Shown here: in pieces, positions 1-15,100 of the stretch
Position numbering within the stretch: position 1 is the stretch's first letter
Layout of the letters: every line of letters starts with the position of its first letter
Source: Aphidius gifuensis
Lineage: Eukaryota; Arthropoda; Insecta; Hymenoptera; Braconidae
Assembly (NCBI RefSeq): GCF_014905175.1
Contig: NC_057788.1
Span: 1,302,001 to 1,366,000, forward strand
DNA: 64,000 nt
Reading direction: 5' to 3'
Made by a program: the position numbers and the translations under genes
The notes under the pieces: generated by a model
Databases searched by the model: none
The model's input: only the letters and a program-made list of their open reading frames with translations
What the model was told of the DNA's origin: nothing

Positions 1-72
1 TTTATAAAATTATTATTATTATTTCCAGTAATTTCTTTAGTTTGTTGATTTGAAAAAGAAAAAAAAAAAAAA

Positions 73-78
73 TTTATT
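73..78 (-). promoter_or_regulatory. hnRNP K polyadenylation signal (AATAAA)
   Basis: On the minus strand, AATAAA lies 43 nt after the hnRNP K stop codon (121-123) and is followed by a T-rich stretch. The 3' UTR would then be very short. A more distal site left of the window cannot be excluded. Confidence 0.5.
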
Positions 79-120
79 ACAAACGCATCTTTGGCTCCCC
101 TGCGTAGTTAATCCTTGAGA

Positions 121-3100
121 TTAATAGTGATCAGCATTGTCGTGCACACTGTAACAATAAAAATGAAAATAAATAAATAAAATATTTGACAATTAAAATA
201 GAGTAGAAAAAAAAATTTAAACAAATGAATAAAAAATATTATTAAGACATGAAATAGTTGATGATAATGTTGATGACACTGACGATGATGATGTATATTA
301 TTATTGCAATTATAAATAGCTGATTATAATTATGATTATTGTTAGTTATCCAAAACAAAGCAGGCATCACAGCAACTCGACGAAATTGAGTACCTTTGTA
401 GGATGATTAGTGATTCTTTGTTACATAATTATTAGAACAACAAAATCACTAGTCTTCCATACAACGGAGCTCTATCAATTCGGTCATCAGATGATTAATG
501 GTAGAGTACTTCGTTGTATCTTGATCAGTTGATTTTATTCACTCTATTATTATTTTATTTTTTTTGTTTGTTTTTACTCATGTAATTTTACTTTAACTAA
601 TGAATTTTTTTTTCAATTGATAACAGGCAATGATTTTTCATTAACACAAATGCAGATAAATACAATTAATAACAAGCACAAATTAGTAGATGATTAATTA
701 AACATAAATTTTGTTAATTAACAATAATAAATTTTATATGATTATTTGTTTTTTTTGAATTGATGCAAGTTATTTAACAATAAAACATGAAAAGATATAC
801 AAATTAATTATTAAAAATAGAGCTTTTTTTTTTGTTAATAATAAAAAATAATAATGAAAAATAATTACCTTTGTTGAAGCAGGTACTGAGCCATTTGTAT
901 TTGATTGGCTTGTCCAGTTATGGTGATAATGCGATCGTTACTTCCTGGTAATGGTTCATCAATAATAATACCAGCTCCACTGTCTGATCTTATTTTACGA
1001 ATTCTTGCACCACCTTTTCCAATAATAGCTCCCGCAAGCTATTGTTAAAAATAATTGAAAAATTAATATCAACAAAATTTGTAATAAATAAAAAATAATA
1101 AAACTTACATCTTTAGGAATTGTGACTTGAGTGCTTGTCTTGTTTCCTCCTCCCATGTTGCCTTGATTACCTTGATTATTTCCTCCCATTGGTGGTCCTC
1201 CCATACCTGAATTACCACCACCGCCACCACCGCCACCACCACCAAGACCATTTGGTGCATTACCTTGCATTCCCCATCCATTGTCTATAAAATAAAAAAA
1301 AATAACAAATCAAATTAAAAATAAATAATCAATTTATATATATTTTTGTTGAAAAATAATTTACTTACTGTCATAATTTCCTCCTCCAAATGGTGGTGGT
1401 CCACCTCTGTTTCCTCCATATCCACCACCACCTCCTCCGCCACCGCCACCACCTCGTCCACCATCATATCCACCACCACCACCACGTGGATTACCACCGT
1501 ATCCACGATCAGGTGGTCCAGACATACCACCACCACCACCTCCACCACCTCCACCACGTGGTCCACCTCTTGGTGGCATTGATGGAAAACCACGATTCAT
1601 ATCTGGTGGTGGTCCACCACGCATATCACGTCTTGGTGGCATACCTTGACCACCTTGTCCACCACGTCCTGGACCACCTGGTCCACCAAATCCTCCACCT
1701 TGTTTACCACCTTGTCCATCACCTGATCCATAACCACCGTATTCTTCAGCATAAAAATCATCATAGTTATGAGGATCATAAGGATTGTTAACACCTTTCA
1801 ATGGAGACTGTTAATTTAAAAAGAAAAAAATTTTTAAAATTAATTTAAAAAATACATACAGTTTTTAATATTTTATTATTTGTTGGAAATAAAAAATAAA
1901 ATAAACTAACTGTTTTTATGGTGGCAACGAGCTCACGAATACAGTCCATACATGTTGATGGTTTACCACAAATACTGATAACACGATCACTGCTGTGAGG
2001 ACAGCAATTTGAGTATATCTTGATTCTAGCTCCAGTTTTCTAAAACAAATAAAATAATTATGATTAATAAAAAAAAAAATAAAAACCAATCCATTAGATT
2101 ATTATTATTGTTAATAAATATAGTTGACAATATTGTTTTGTTTTTTATTTATTTTTTTCCATTTTTTTATGGAGCAATAAGTGCTCGTTTCCCTTTCATT
2201 TGTAACCCCCTTTTCTAATTTAAACCCCCTCGTGTCTAGCCTCATTTTTTTTCTTCTTTTTCAACCAACGTATGAAACCAACCAGCTCTCACCCTAGTTG
2301 TTTTTTTTATTTTTTTTAAAACACTCAACCACCAACTGCCATCATGGTGCTTTTTTTTTTAGTTATCATCTTTTTTTTTTTTGTTGTATACAGGTACATA
2401 TAATTTCTTTCTCATTATGTGGATATTTTTTTTTTTTTAGTCAACTCTTTATGCAGTTTATCGGTGTAGAATTTGTGCGACAAGCTAACGAAAAGTACTA
2501 ACAACCACGTAATTTCATGAACGCCAATCGTTGAATCGCGTGAGCTCACTCAGTTTGACGTTGAAAAAGGGTGGACCAATTCTACCCTCTTATTCAACAT
2601 CAGAAACTTGTTACAACGTTGGAAAATGCATTTTTTCTTTTATTCTTTTTTTTTACTACTATTTTATGCTGGAATGAATAAAGAGATCTCTTTTCGAGTG
2701 TTAAATGAGAAATTAACAAAAAAAGAAGAAAGTAAATTAAAATTAAAAAAAATAAACTACTGATATTTTTGCAACAAATGAGAACACAAAAATAGAAAAA
2801 AATATTAATTATGTATTTAATTTCAATTGCAAAATTACTATTTTCATTTTCTATTATAAATATTTTCATAAAAGCCAGAAAGGTTGATTAACTAATTCAT
2901 GTTTTTAGTTTGTCATGATTATTTCATTCTGTGCAAATGAGGCATCATGAATTTTGATGAGAAAATTATTTAGAAAAAAAAAAAACAAATATATATGAGT
3001 TTATCGAATTGTTGAATTGATTTTTATAAAAAACAGTCAGTTGGTTTTTTACACTTGAGTTTGAAACACTAGTTATTGTTACTGTGACGTTAAAAAATTA

Positions 3101-6100
3101 TTAAAAAATTTATTTACAATATTTGGTAAGAAAAATAAATCGAAAAAAAAATGTTAAATTTACCCAATAATATTATCTTGAAATATTAAATTTTTAATTA
3201 ATTTATTTTTTGATATTAAATTGATAAATCTACTTGTTGATAAACTGTTAAATGAATTATCTCAATTTTTTTTTTTTAAATAAATAATCAAAAGAATGCA
3301 AAAAAAAAATTTTTATAAATGATATTTTCAAGGTTTTTATAATAACCTTAATAATTTTTTTTCTGCATGTTATTTAATTTTTTATTTTTGCAATTATTAA
3401 TAACAATGACTTGGCATATTTTTGTGTAAGAAAATATTGTCATTTGTTAAGTTGAGTGCAAAGATTTTGCTCAAGTTTATTACAAAGTAATAATATATTT
3501 TTAAATTCAATTTGTGTTATTAAAGTTTCAGATAGGCCAAATTGATAAATAAAAATTTGAAAATGACAACAAATATATATTCCTATCAAGAAGTATCAAC
3601 TCATAATAATGAAAATGATTGTTGGATGATAATGCACGGTGGTGTTTATGATTTGACGAAATTTTTAACTGAACATCCTGGCGGAGAAGAAATTTTATTG
3701 AAATCAGCTGGTTTAGATGGAAGTGATTGTTTCGATGACATTGGACACACCAGAGAAGCAAGCCAACTTCGTGAAAAATATAAAGTTGGTATTATTGATG
3801 TTAATTCATCACCAGTTAATAAACCAAATGACAATAATAATGACAATAATGATGATGATTGGGAAATTGAAGAACAAGAAGAAGTTAAAAATAATCAAAA
3901 ATATTTACTTCCAATTGTTATTGGCATTGGTGCTTTTGTTTATTTTATAATTTTATATTCGTTTAATTTAATTTAATAAAAAATTATTGATATTAATAAA
4001 TCTAGTATTTATATTCTTATTTAATCAATAATAATATTTTTTTTTTATATTTCAATGATTGGAAAATTGAGAAACAAAAAAAAAAAAAAAAATTGAAATT
4101 TTTATTGATATTTTATTATTTAATAAAAATAATAATAATTGTAAAAATATTTTTAAAAATTAACAACATTATCCCTGTTTGAATAACTATCAAGAAAATA
4201 GAGATATATTTTTTTTTTTATTTAAAATGTGTAGGTGTGTGTTTTCTCATTGTAAAAAAAATTTGTTATGTCATGATCAGATGATAGCGACGAGTTTGCA
4301 CATGCACATGACGTTTCAATTGAAAATAATTTTATGAAAAAAAAATAAAAAATATACAGATAAATAATAAAAAAAAACAAATCAATTGAAATCTTTATAA
4401 AAGCAAATTTTATATATATATATATTTTTTTTTTTCAAATTTTTATGTGAGTGACAAGTGTATTTCAACGATTTTAAATTTAAAAAAAAAATATATCTAA
4501 ACAATTTAATTTTGAAATAATAAATGAATTTTTTGTATTTATATTTAAAATTTAATATAAAATTATGTCAAAGAGAATTTATATATACTTTAATCTTTTA
4601 ACAAACAAACTTTTAAATAAAAAAAAAAAAATATCTATATAAATAATTATTCAAGATATGCACAGTGAGTACAAAGTACAAAGTAAATTTTTCTCATTCA
4701 TTCGAACAATATTTTTTTTATTTAAATAAAAATAAATAAATAATAATAATAACAAATTACTATTATTATTGTTTTTTTAAATATAAATTCTTATATAATC
4801 AAATAATAATAAAATAAAAAAATAAATTGATTAAAAAATTTAAAATATCAGCAGTGTATTATAAATGACAAAAAAACAAGTATACTATTCGCAAAGATGT
4901 CGCAATAGTACCATCAAGAATGATAAAAAAAAAAAAAAAATTTAATAAAAAATAATAAATAAGGTGGGAGTAATGGATAAATATAGCAATGAGTTTTATC
5001 ATGAGCAGTAGTCCATCAACAACTGCGTCTCAACATATCAATAGTCCAAGTGTGTGATAAAATATATAAAATAATTTTTTTAATTAAATTATAAAATTGC
5101 AAATTAGCTAAATTATCTTGATAATTTTTTATTATAAAAAAATAAATAACCTAATTATTTTAAATTTATAAAAAAATAAGTAAATTTGTTGGTTTAAAGA
5201 GAAAGGAAAAAAATCTATTAATCTTTTGGTGAGTGAAGATAAAAATTATATATATATTTATTTAAAATTATTAAAGTGAAAACTGGGGTATTGTTGGTTT
5301 TTGAAAAATAAAAATAAAAATAAGGGTTGGTTTGCTGATGATAATAAAAATGAAAAAAAAAAAAAAAATACAGAGTGATGTTTTGAATATTCATAAGGTG
5401 TTTTTGAGCTATGAAAAAGACGAAGAAGCTACGTGGCTCAATGAGGATATAAAAATGAAATGAGAACATAAGAGTTGGTGATATGATGAGAGGGTAAGAG
5501 AGGGTAAGAGAGGGTAGGTGGTACTCGAGAGGAAGGTGAGTCGACAGAATATTTTTTTTCTCTCTACACCTGTCCCCTCAGACAGCCTCTCTGCAAAACA
5601 CTCTTATCTTCTTTTTAATTCCTTTTTTTTTTTAATAATAAAATAGATAAAAAATAAAAATTAAAAAATGTTGACGCTTACTTTGATGAATAATTTAACC
5701 AGTCAGGGATACAGTTGTTTTTATTTTTTTTTTTTTTCAATTTTAATTAATTATAGCTTTATATTATTTTATCATTTTTTTTTTTTTTTTTTCCATTTAA
5801 TTTGCACTGTGGGCAATTCAATGACATATGACGTAATGATTTTTTTTTTTTTTTTTTTATATATGATAATTTAAAAATTACCAGTCATTATGTAAAAAAA
5901 AATTTTAATATTTTACTTCAATATAGAAATAAGTGTTTTTTTTTTTTCAAATTTTTTATTTATAATTTTTTGTAAAGTTATTATTAATAATTTTACTTAG
6001 TAAATTAATTTTATTTGAAAAAAAAAAATAAAGAAATAACAGCTGCGTAATGGAGTTATATAAAATGAAAAATATTTTTATTATTATTTTATAAGAAAAA

Positions 6101-9100
6101 AATTAAAAAATATAATTTTAAAATTAGGTTTTTATTTTACAGCTTGAAAGGATTTTAGTCAAAGGCTAAAATAAGTATATTAATAAAATGACAGAGTTGA
6201 AGCAATTTACTAGAGCGGAAATTGCAAACAGTGGTGAAAAGATAACGAGAATAATAATTCACGATAAAGTTTATGATGTCAGTAAATTTTTGAATGAACA
6301 TCCAGGTGGTGAAGAAGTATTATTGGAACAAGCTGGAAAAGATGCATCAGATGATTGGGATGATGTTGGACATTCAAATGATGCTATTGAATTAATGAAA
6401 AATTATTTAATTGGTGAAATTGTCAAAGGAGAACGTAAAAATAGTAAACCCAAAGAACCATGGTCTACTCGTAATACAAAAAAACAAAATAATAATGATA
6501 CATCATCATCATCATCAAACAAAAATTATATTATTGCTGGTATTTTTGCAATATTAATTGCAATTATATATCTCCAATTAAATTAATTATTTCAAATAAA
6601 AAAAAATTAATTACATTTCCATAAAAAATATATATTGAACAAAAAAAAAAACCTAGATGTAAGTGAATTTTTAAAATTGAATAAAAATAAAATTCAACAC
6701 AAATCTATTGTATTTTTATTTTTGTACCAAAAAAAAACAAAAACAATAAAAAAATATATACTTTTACGATAATTGGATGAACAAGACTTTTTTTTTTTTG
6801 TATTTTTAAAGGGTGAGTATGAAAAATATGAGTTTTTTTTTAAATAAAAAATATATTTGTTGAAAAAAAATGGTAGATGGTGATTGCTAATTGAGGCGAG
6901 TTTTATGTTACTGTATGAAATTGTCAAAATGTATAGAAATATATTTAAGTTTGGGGTTGACGATTAACTAGTGAACAACTAGGGCGAGAGAATTTAACAA
7001 CATTCACATTTCACCCTCAAGGAAGATGATTAATGCGTAAAAATATGACGATGCATATTTTTTTTTTCCAATTTTTTGTCCCAAAAAAATGGCTATATTT
7101 TGAAAATAAATAATTAAAAACCACCAAATTAAACCAATTACCAAATTAATTTAAAAAAACTAAAATAAATAATTTAACGAAAAAGATAATGTTTAATAAT
7201 TAAAATTTTAATTTAAATATTACACACTGTTTTCACAATAAAATAATTTAAAAATTTTAATTAATCATTTCACCACTCACCCATGTTGAATTATATTATA
7301 ATTTAAATACATTATCATATCAACAAATTCACTTGATAAAAATAAAAAAATAAAAAGTTAAAAATTCACCAATAAAAATAATAATTATTGAAATAATAAA
7401 AATGAAAAAAAATTAATGAACTGTTCAGTAGAAGGTTTCGATGTCAACTGAACTGCCTCGTGTTAACCCTCGTCTCATTTCTTGAAGAGCCCTTTTTGTA
7501 GTTTCCGGTTGTTTCGATGGTGGTGGTGGTTATGGATCATGGAGGGGCAGTTTTAATAAAAGAACGTCAAAAAAAAAAAAATCATTCAAGTGGGAGGTAA
7601 AAGAATGAAAATATATGAAAAATATAAAAAAATAAAAACCCCCCAAGTGGGAGGTAACAATGAAAAAAAAAAAATTATATCTAAGGGGTGGGTGGTGTAT
7701 CAGCTGGTGTAACTTTCTGAATTGACCACAATTGTAAATTTTCCAACAATGAAAATAAATAAATTAAACCCCTTTATAATTATATTTTTCCATAAGCTAT
7801 ATATTAATTTATATTTTCAATAAAATAATACAATTGTTTATTTTTTATTTATAATTTAAATTTGCAATAAATTTGGAGAATATATATGGTTTTTTTTTTA
7901 AAATTCTTTTTAGAGATGAATGTAAGGCAATAGCTAAAATAGGGCATTATACTTTTTATTCTTTCTTGTATTAATATTTTTTTTTTTTTTTATTAAAACG
8001 TGAAAGAGAAGCAAAGGTCTTGGGGAGGATGGATCTGAAGGCAAACGTTTGGCTACACCTGGTGTGGCAGATGGTTATGAACGTCCGTTACCTGGGGCAG
8101 CACCTGTTTGGGTTTGCGTGATGTCCAGGCTAAATATTCCCATAGCAACACATGTCGCCAAGAGGGAAATTCGAAATAATATATATCGAGTAAAATATAT
8201 AAGAAAATAAGAGTCAACTCTTTATATCAATATCATAAAATTCATAAGGTTTAATAACTTTAACAAATTATAAAAATATATTGAAGTTTGTACTTTTAAA
8301 TAAAAATTTTTTAAATTTGAAATGTTTTTTAAATTTAAAAAATAGATGGAATCAAAGGAGGAAAAAAAGGACAAAATGGCAAATTCATTTGTAAGAAAAA
8401 AAAAAAAAAAGTTTAAAAGGATCGTCCTTTTATGAGACAGCTGAGAAGAAGGTTCTTTGACGCAAAAAGATATCAGGAAGAGACTGAAAAATACATTGGG
8501 GAATTTCGAGTCATGCTTTTTAACGATTTTTTTTTTTATTTGTGTTATTTTCTATTTATTTATTTTTTTTATTTTGTATTTTGTTGGTTGGAAAAATAGA
8601 TGAAAGAAGTACAAAAGAAAAAAACTTGTGAATTGGATTTTTGGTAAAAGAACTTAGTTTGTGGATAACTTTTGGACATTTTCTAAATTATTGAGTCTCA
8701 AAAAACACGTATATATATAAATACAGTGTTCATGACAAAGTGAGATTTAAACTGAGGGTAAATTCCACAGAGAGCTGATGCAAAGAGTTAAACTAAAGGG
8801 GTTTTTTGGGTTGTAGTAAAGTTTAAGACAATTGTTGGATAAAGCTAAAGTGTAGTTATTAGAGTAGTGGCACATGCCAGGATGATACTTCAAAAGGATA
8901 AACTGAATCATGGTATTTTCACTCTTGGCAATTGGCATGAAATACCAAAGCTCAACTTCATAAAATATCCACATAAAATTTTATCAAACTCTTGAGATAA
9001 ATCAAAGTTACCAATCAAATTTAATCCAAATAATCTTATATCAATTGAGAAAGTTTATTTTAGCCAGGGATTTGTAACTAGTTGGTTTTTTTTTTTTTTA

Positions 9101-12100
9101 ACAGAGATTATTTAAACATATTTATTAAAAGATAAATATTATTCTTGTCTAATTTTTTTAATAGTAATAAATGATTAATAATATCTTTTATAAACGAAAA
9201 ATAAATTGAAATAATTTTTTTCTTTTTTTTTTTTTTTCATCAACGATAAACAATGTTTATTTGTTGAGCTTTTATTTAATATTAATTTTTTTTTTAATTT
9301 TTAAATTTTTAATTAGCTAATATGTTATAATAATAAACAGGATAAAATTATTGATAAAAAATAAAAACAATTATATCGTTATGAATTATGAGCTTCAAAA
9401 TTATCAAGTTACTTTTTTTTTCGTTTTTTTTTTTAAATTTTATTTTTCACGTGTTAAAAATATAAATATATAAATTTTAAAATAAACAAATATTTTATTT
9501 ACAAATTGTTAAAAATTTAAAAATTTATTTGACTATTAAATATCAGGTTGTTGCCAATATTATATCAAATGGAAAAAAAAAAAAAATTCAATAAAAATTA
9601 AAATATAAAATTGGAAAAGCTAATAAACGTTATTCAATTTTACGAAAATAAAAAATTCAATTAGGCAATAAATAATACGTGAATATAATTAAAACGTTAG
9701 GTTTTAAAATTAACTTTTTAGATATATCTTAATTAAATTTATGAAAAATAAATAAACAGATATAAACTTGTCTTGATCCAAAATTATTCAAATCCAACTC
9801 AAATATTTACTGATGAAATTGAATAATTAAAAACTATTCAAACTGTGATTAACAAAGGATAATAATAAAAATTGCAAAAAAAGATAAATATTTAAAAATT
9901 AAACTTGCGCACAAGATGACGTGTTTCAAAGTCATGTTACTGTCGATATTGATCCACCCTTAAAACTCACTCAACATCCCTAACTTGTTGGTGTATGCAA
10001 ATTTAGTATCCTCCCACAAATTCTACCCTCCAAAATTGTAAAATGGAAAGACACAAAGTACATACACATGTGTCAACGTTGTTAAAAAAAAAAAAAAAAA
10101 TTTCACTATCCAATTAAACTCAATACAAAAAAATAAATAAAATCTAAAAAAAGAAATTATCTAAATCCCTTTTTTATTGCTTAAATTATTATTTTATTTA
10201 TTTTTCTCATGAAATTAATGAAAAAAGCAAATGAGATGAGAAAAAAAAAGGTACAAGGATGAAGGATAACCGGATTTTATAATCGACCGGAAGTTGGGGG
10301 TTTTGGTTATTTTTATTAATGTTTTTTTTTTGTTTTTATACCACTTTACAAAATAAGCTTGAATTTCACTTTGTTCTTTTAATTTCTCTGTCTCTCTTGT
10401 AACTTGAATTTAAAAGGTATCCAACATGAATAGTTTTCATGAGAATAGTTGGGAATTCTACCACTTCAGCTACTTCATTTGATAAAGTTTGTTTTGTACA
10501 TAGACGTATGTTTTACTTGACTTTATATCCAAGTTTTCATGTCACGTGTTTATGAAAACTTAGCACTCGTGTTAATTGAAATATAATGAATCTTTTTTTA
10601 TAATTTTCTCGACTAAAATATTTTACATTTAAAAATATTTTCTTTTAAAACTTTATAAACACTTTTAATTGTGCATAATATTATATTAAATATTTCACAT
10701 TAACTTATTGCTATACACATTTAATTAATTATATTTTAAAAGTTCACAGAAGAAAATAAATTTAAACCAAATTACTTTTTTATTTTTCATTATATTTTAA
10801 TTAACACCATTTAATTTTTTTTTTTAATGCCACATTTAGATTGAAGCAATAAAGCTTTTCTATTTATTAAAATAAAATATAGATGTTTCTTTTTTTTTTT
10901 TTCATTGATAAAAAATTCAGTGAGTAATGAAAAAATGCACGCAATCGTTGTAAGCGAGGTAATAATTATTGAGGGCGGTGGTGGCATATGTCAGTGAAAA
11001 ACAATTTTTTTTTTTTATGTAATATGTACAATAATAATGAGAACAAAAAAAAATTGGAGAAACGACATGTGTCTTATGTTAAATGTATTCAAAAATTAAA
11101 TAATAACAAAATAATGTTTAAAAATTGAAGATAAATATAAAAATATAAAAAAATATAAGCTGACTTTTTCCCATGGCTTTTGCGAATGATTTTTATTGAC
11201 AGATGTATTTTACTGTTATAAAATTCCATTCAATATTTAAAAATATATATAGGTATATCAATTTTTTTAAATATCATTTTATTGATATAAATATAACCCT
11301 TGAAATAATAAATAAAACTGTCAAGTGAAATGGAATTGGATTTTTAAAATTGTTCATTTTAATCATCGAATTTATGTGATGTTTCTATTTGACATTTTGA
11401 CAGTAAACAGGCAGTGTGTTAATATAGAAATGAGAAAATTTATCTATTTTAATTAATGCCAAATCATTTTAAATAATAATGAAAAACATAGTCAATAAAA
11501 AATTCAACATCAAAGAAATAAAACATCCTGGTAAATAATTTTCCAAAAAAAAAATAATACAATAATTATAAAACACGTAAACATAATAATGATATAATGA
11601 CTATTTAAAATTTCTCAAAAATTATGATTAATAAATAATTATTGAATTTAACAATTAATTTATTTATTTTTCTAAATTTACCGTCATCATGTATCTTGGA
11701 TACATTTAAAATGAATTGATTGAAAAATAAATTAATTAGTCGCTGTATTGTAATGACTCAATGTTATTATTATTTTAAATTAAATTTTGTTAATATTAAC
11801 ATTTTAAATATTGTATTTAATGTTTATTTTATTTTTATTTATATTATTCAATTTATTATTATTGATTATTAACAAGGCAATTATAATATGTCTTTGATAA
11901 ATTTATAATTAATTTATTTTTTAATTGTTTAGTGGTTCCTTTTGTTGTGGAATATTTTTTATTAAATTTTTATTTCATTAGGATATTTTTGTTTGAGATA
12001 TTATAACACGGGAAATTTTCATACAGGATAATTAGTCATGTAATCATAATTTAATCTTATATATTTACTAGAAAATTTAAATTTTATTTATCAACAAAAA

Positions 12101-15100
12101 CTTTGATACCCAAAGATATATGAAAAATAAAATTCATATTTTTTATTAATTATAAAATATAAAATTTAATAATTTTAATTAGCAAGATATGGATAAAATT
12201 GTAATTAATTTTTTTGTATTATTTTAATTTGAGATATAAATGACATGGAAAATTTTTATTCAAGATGTTTAATCATGTAGTTGATTATCTTAACAGACAA
12301 CAATAATAAAAAAGAATTAATATTTATTCAGTATATAAATATAAAGACATTGAGTAATTCAAATAATGTCATGGATATGTATTTAAGTCAAGTACAGAAG
12401 ATAACAATGAAAAGGGTAAATAATTGTATTGATGAATGAATTTAGTTTGAACAATAAAATTTATCAAACTTGTCAAACACACCAATTTCAATAATATTTT
12501 TCTTTTAATTTTAATTTAATATTATTACATAATTGTCAATTAAAAAATGACAAAAATTCAAACAAAATAAAAAATGAATACCTTGTAAATGAAAAAACAA
12601 ATACAAGTTATTTCAAAAGAATATTTTGGATTTATAATGTCGATTGGGGAAAAAAGAGTAGATGTATAAAATAAATGTATTAAAAAAAAAAAACGATTGA
12701 AATATAGATGATAGAGGACAGTTTCGTGAAATGAATCAATAAAGTCAAGTTGAAACACAAACTTGAATCGAAATAAAGCGTTTTTTGTCGGCGACATCGG
12801 TGAGTGGTGGTACCACTTCGTCTTTCCGGTTCAACCCCAAAAGTACCTGACGTGTCTGTTGAAATTTATTCTCTTTTTCTTCTATCTTTTCATTTTAAAT
12901 GTATGAAATTTGTAATAAAACAGAGTTTAACACAAAAGAGGATAAAGAAAGATGAGAAAACAAAATAAAATTAAAAAACGAATGCTGAGAAGAATTTAAT
13001 TCAGGTCATTTTATAGGATAAAAGAGAAGATCTTGGATTCAACCGAATGAAAAAAAAAAAAAAAACTTCATAAAAGAAAGAACAAATAAATAAATGAAAA
13101 AAAAAAAATAAAGCCTCAAGTACGTGGTTAGATTTTGAGGTAACATCATCCTGACACGATGAAAAAAAAATTAACCGAAAAACCAGTTGATACTTTCAAG
13201 TGACTGTATTATTCTCACTATTTGTTTTTTTTTTTTTTTTATTTTTATTTTTGCTTTTGTATACTTCTCATCAGTAGGATATAACGAGGCAATTTTTTTT
13301 TTTTTTTTCATTTATTTTGCATGTTTCAAAGAGTACAGGAAACACATATTATAATTGAAATAAAATGTTTTTTGAAACTATAGATTAAATAAAGTAGGTT
13401 AGCAGTAAAAAATAAAATTTATTTTCCATCAAAAAGAATTTTATCATTTTTACTTTACCAACCCCTTAAATTTTATGTGATTTATTTAAAATAAAAATTA
13501 TACGTCAGTTTTATATAAAAATATATAAAGTTTGAAATAAAATTTTTTATTTTAAAATAAAAATAAATAGTTGATTTATCGAAACATAAAATATAGTTTA
13601 AAAACAAAAAAAGGTAAATTGTATTTTTTTTTTAAAGACAATTGTAAAGTTTTTGGTGGAGTAAAATTTTATAATGAATTATTAACCCAAGTTTTTGATC
13701 AAAACCCACAGTGAGTCTAGATGACTAAGTGAAAAACGACAGTAACTTGGAAGTTAGCCATGAAAAATAGTGTTTTTTTTTAAAATGTAAAATAATAATA
13801 GATCAAAAAAGTTTTACGTTAAAATAAATGATAAATGTTTTCAGTGTTTCCGGGTGTGTTATTTTATTTATCTATTATATTTTTTTTCTCATATTATTTA
13901 TGGAAATAAATAATAAACTTACCTCACGAAGTTCCTTGATCTTAAGACCACCTTTTCCAATGACACATCCAGCTTGGCTTTGATGAACCAACATGCGAAC
14001 ATCAATTTCATCACTTCCATGCTTAGATCCATTCTAAAAAAAAAATTTCATAAATTAGAACACATTGTTTATTGATGATTTATAATTTTTTAAATAATAT
14101 TATTTTACCTCTTCGAGATTGGGAACAACTTTGTTAACCACCTGAAGGACGGTGTCCAAATCTGAGCTGATCGTCAGAACTCTACAATCAAAAATACTCA
14201 AAGTTTTATTAAATGACAAATAAAAAAATTTTTTTTTCTTATTAATTATCTATATTATTATTATTGTTTTTATAAATATTAAATAATTTCATGTTTTATT
14301 TTTTATCAAACTATAAACCATCCCAGTTGTGATTTTTTTTTTTTTAATATTTATTTATTTATTTATTATTATTTATGTAAATGTCAATTTTAATTTTTTT
14401 TTTTTTTTCTTTTTCCAAATTGAATTTTTCATTTGACAAATATAAATTTTTTTCTAATCATTTCTTCAACCCTCATGTCGTTTTTTAAATAACTAATAAA
14501 TTTTTTTTTTTTTTTTTTTTTTCTAGCAAAAAGTTATTAATTATTATCTAGTGTTATTATTATTTATAAATTTATTAAACATGTTTTTATTATTATCTAT
14601 CGAGTGAGGAAAAAAAAAAAAAAAAATGTGCGAATAGAAAATATTGTTTGATGATATTTTAAAATTAGAAAAATAAGGTCGTTGCTTGCGAGAATGGAGG
14701 ATCATAACGAGCAACGTTTTTTGTTTTTAATTTTTAAATTTTTTTAATTGCTGGTAATTGTTATTTGAATATTAAAAAATTATAAAAACGTTGATCGTTA
14801 TTTGAATGGCCCAACGAAGAATATTTTTTGAATATAATCCATGATTATTGTGTGACAGTGGATAGTATTGATCTAAAAAATAAATAAAAAAAAAATGGGC
14901 AAAATTTGAGATTATTTCTTCTTCAGTTGTTGCTGGGCAAACTCGTTCCATTTCTGTGTTAATTTGTTGTAAATAGCAATGTCCTATTTGGCTGGAATCT
15001 GCAAAATATTTCACCTATCTTTTTTTTTTTTTTTTCATTTATTAAATAATAAATTATGATTAAATAAAAAATTCCTATTATGGTGAATTATGGGGATTAA

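Larger units (their letters stand above)
2040..13922 (-). other. large hnRNP K intron splitting KH2
   Basis: This 11.9-kb intron separates the two KH2 exons (14033-13923 and 2039-1911). It contains two cytochrome b5 genes on the opposite strand, dispersed repeat copy A (about 9029-9690), the forward arm of a long inverted repeat (11553-12146) and an unusually G/C-rich block at 8010-8180. Just after the inverted-repeat arm, at about 12190-12300, there is a diverged partial second copy of its end. The rest (for example 6600-7430, 9700-11550, 12300-13900) is low-complexity A/T-rich sequence with no recognisable gene. Confidence 0.75.

Noticed and set aside
1346..1791. Plus-strand and other-frame ORFs rich in His, Thr, Ser or Val over the hnRNP K glycine-rich exon
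   Set aside because: They are the antisense and shifted frames of a GGN-repeat coding region. The minus frame matches hnRNP K and its splice sites.
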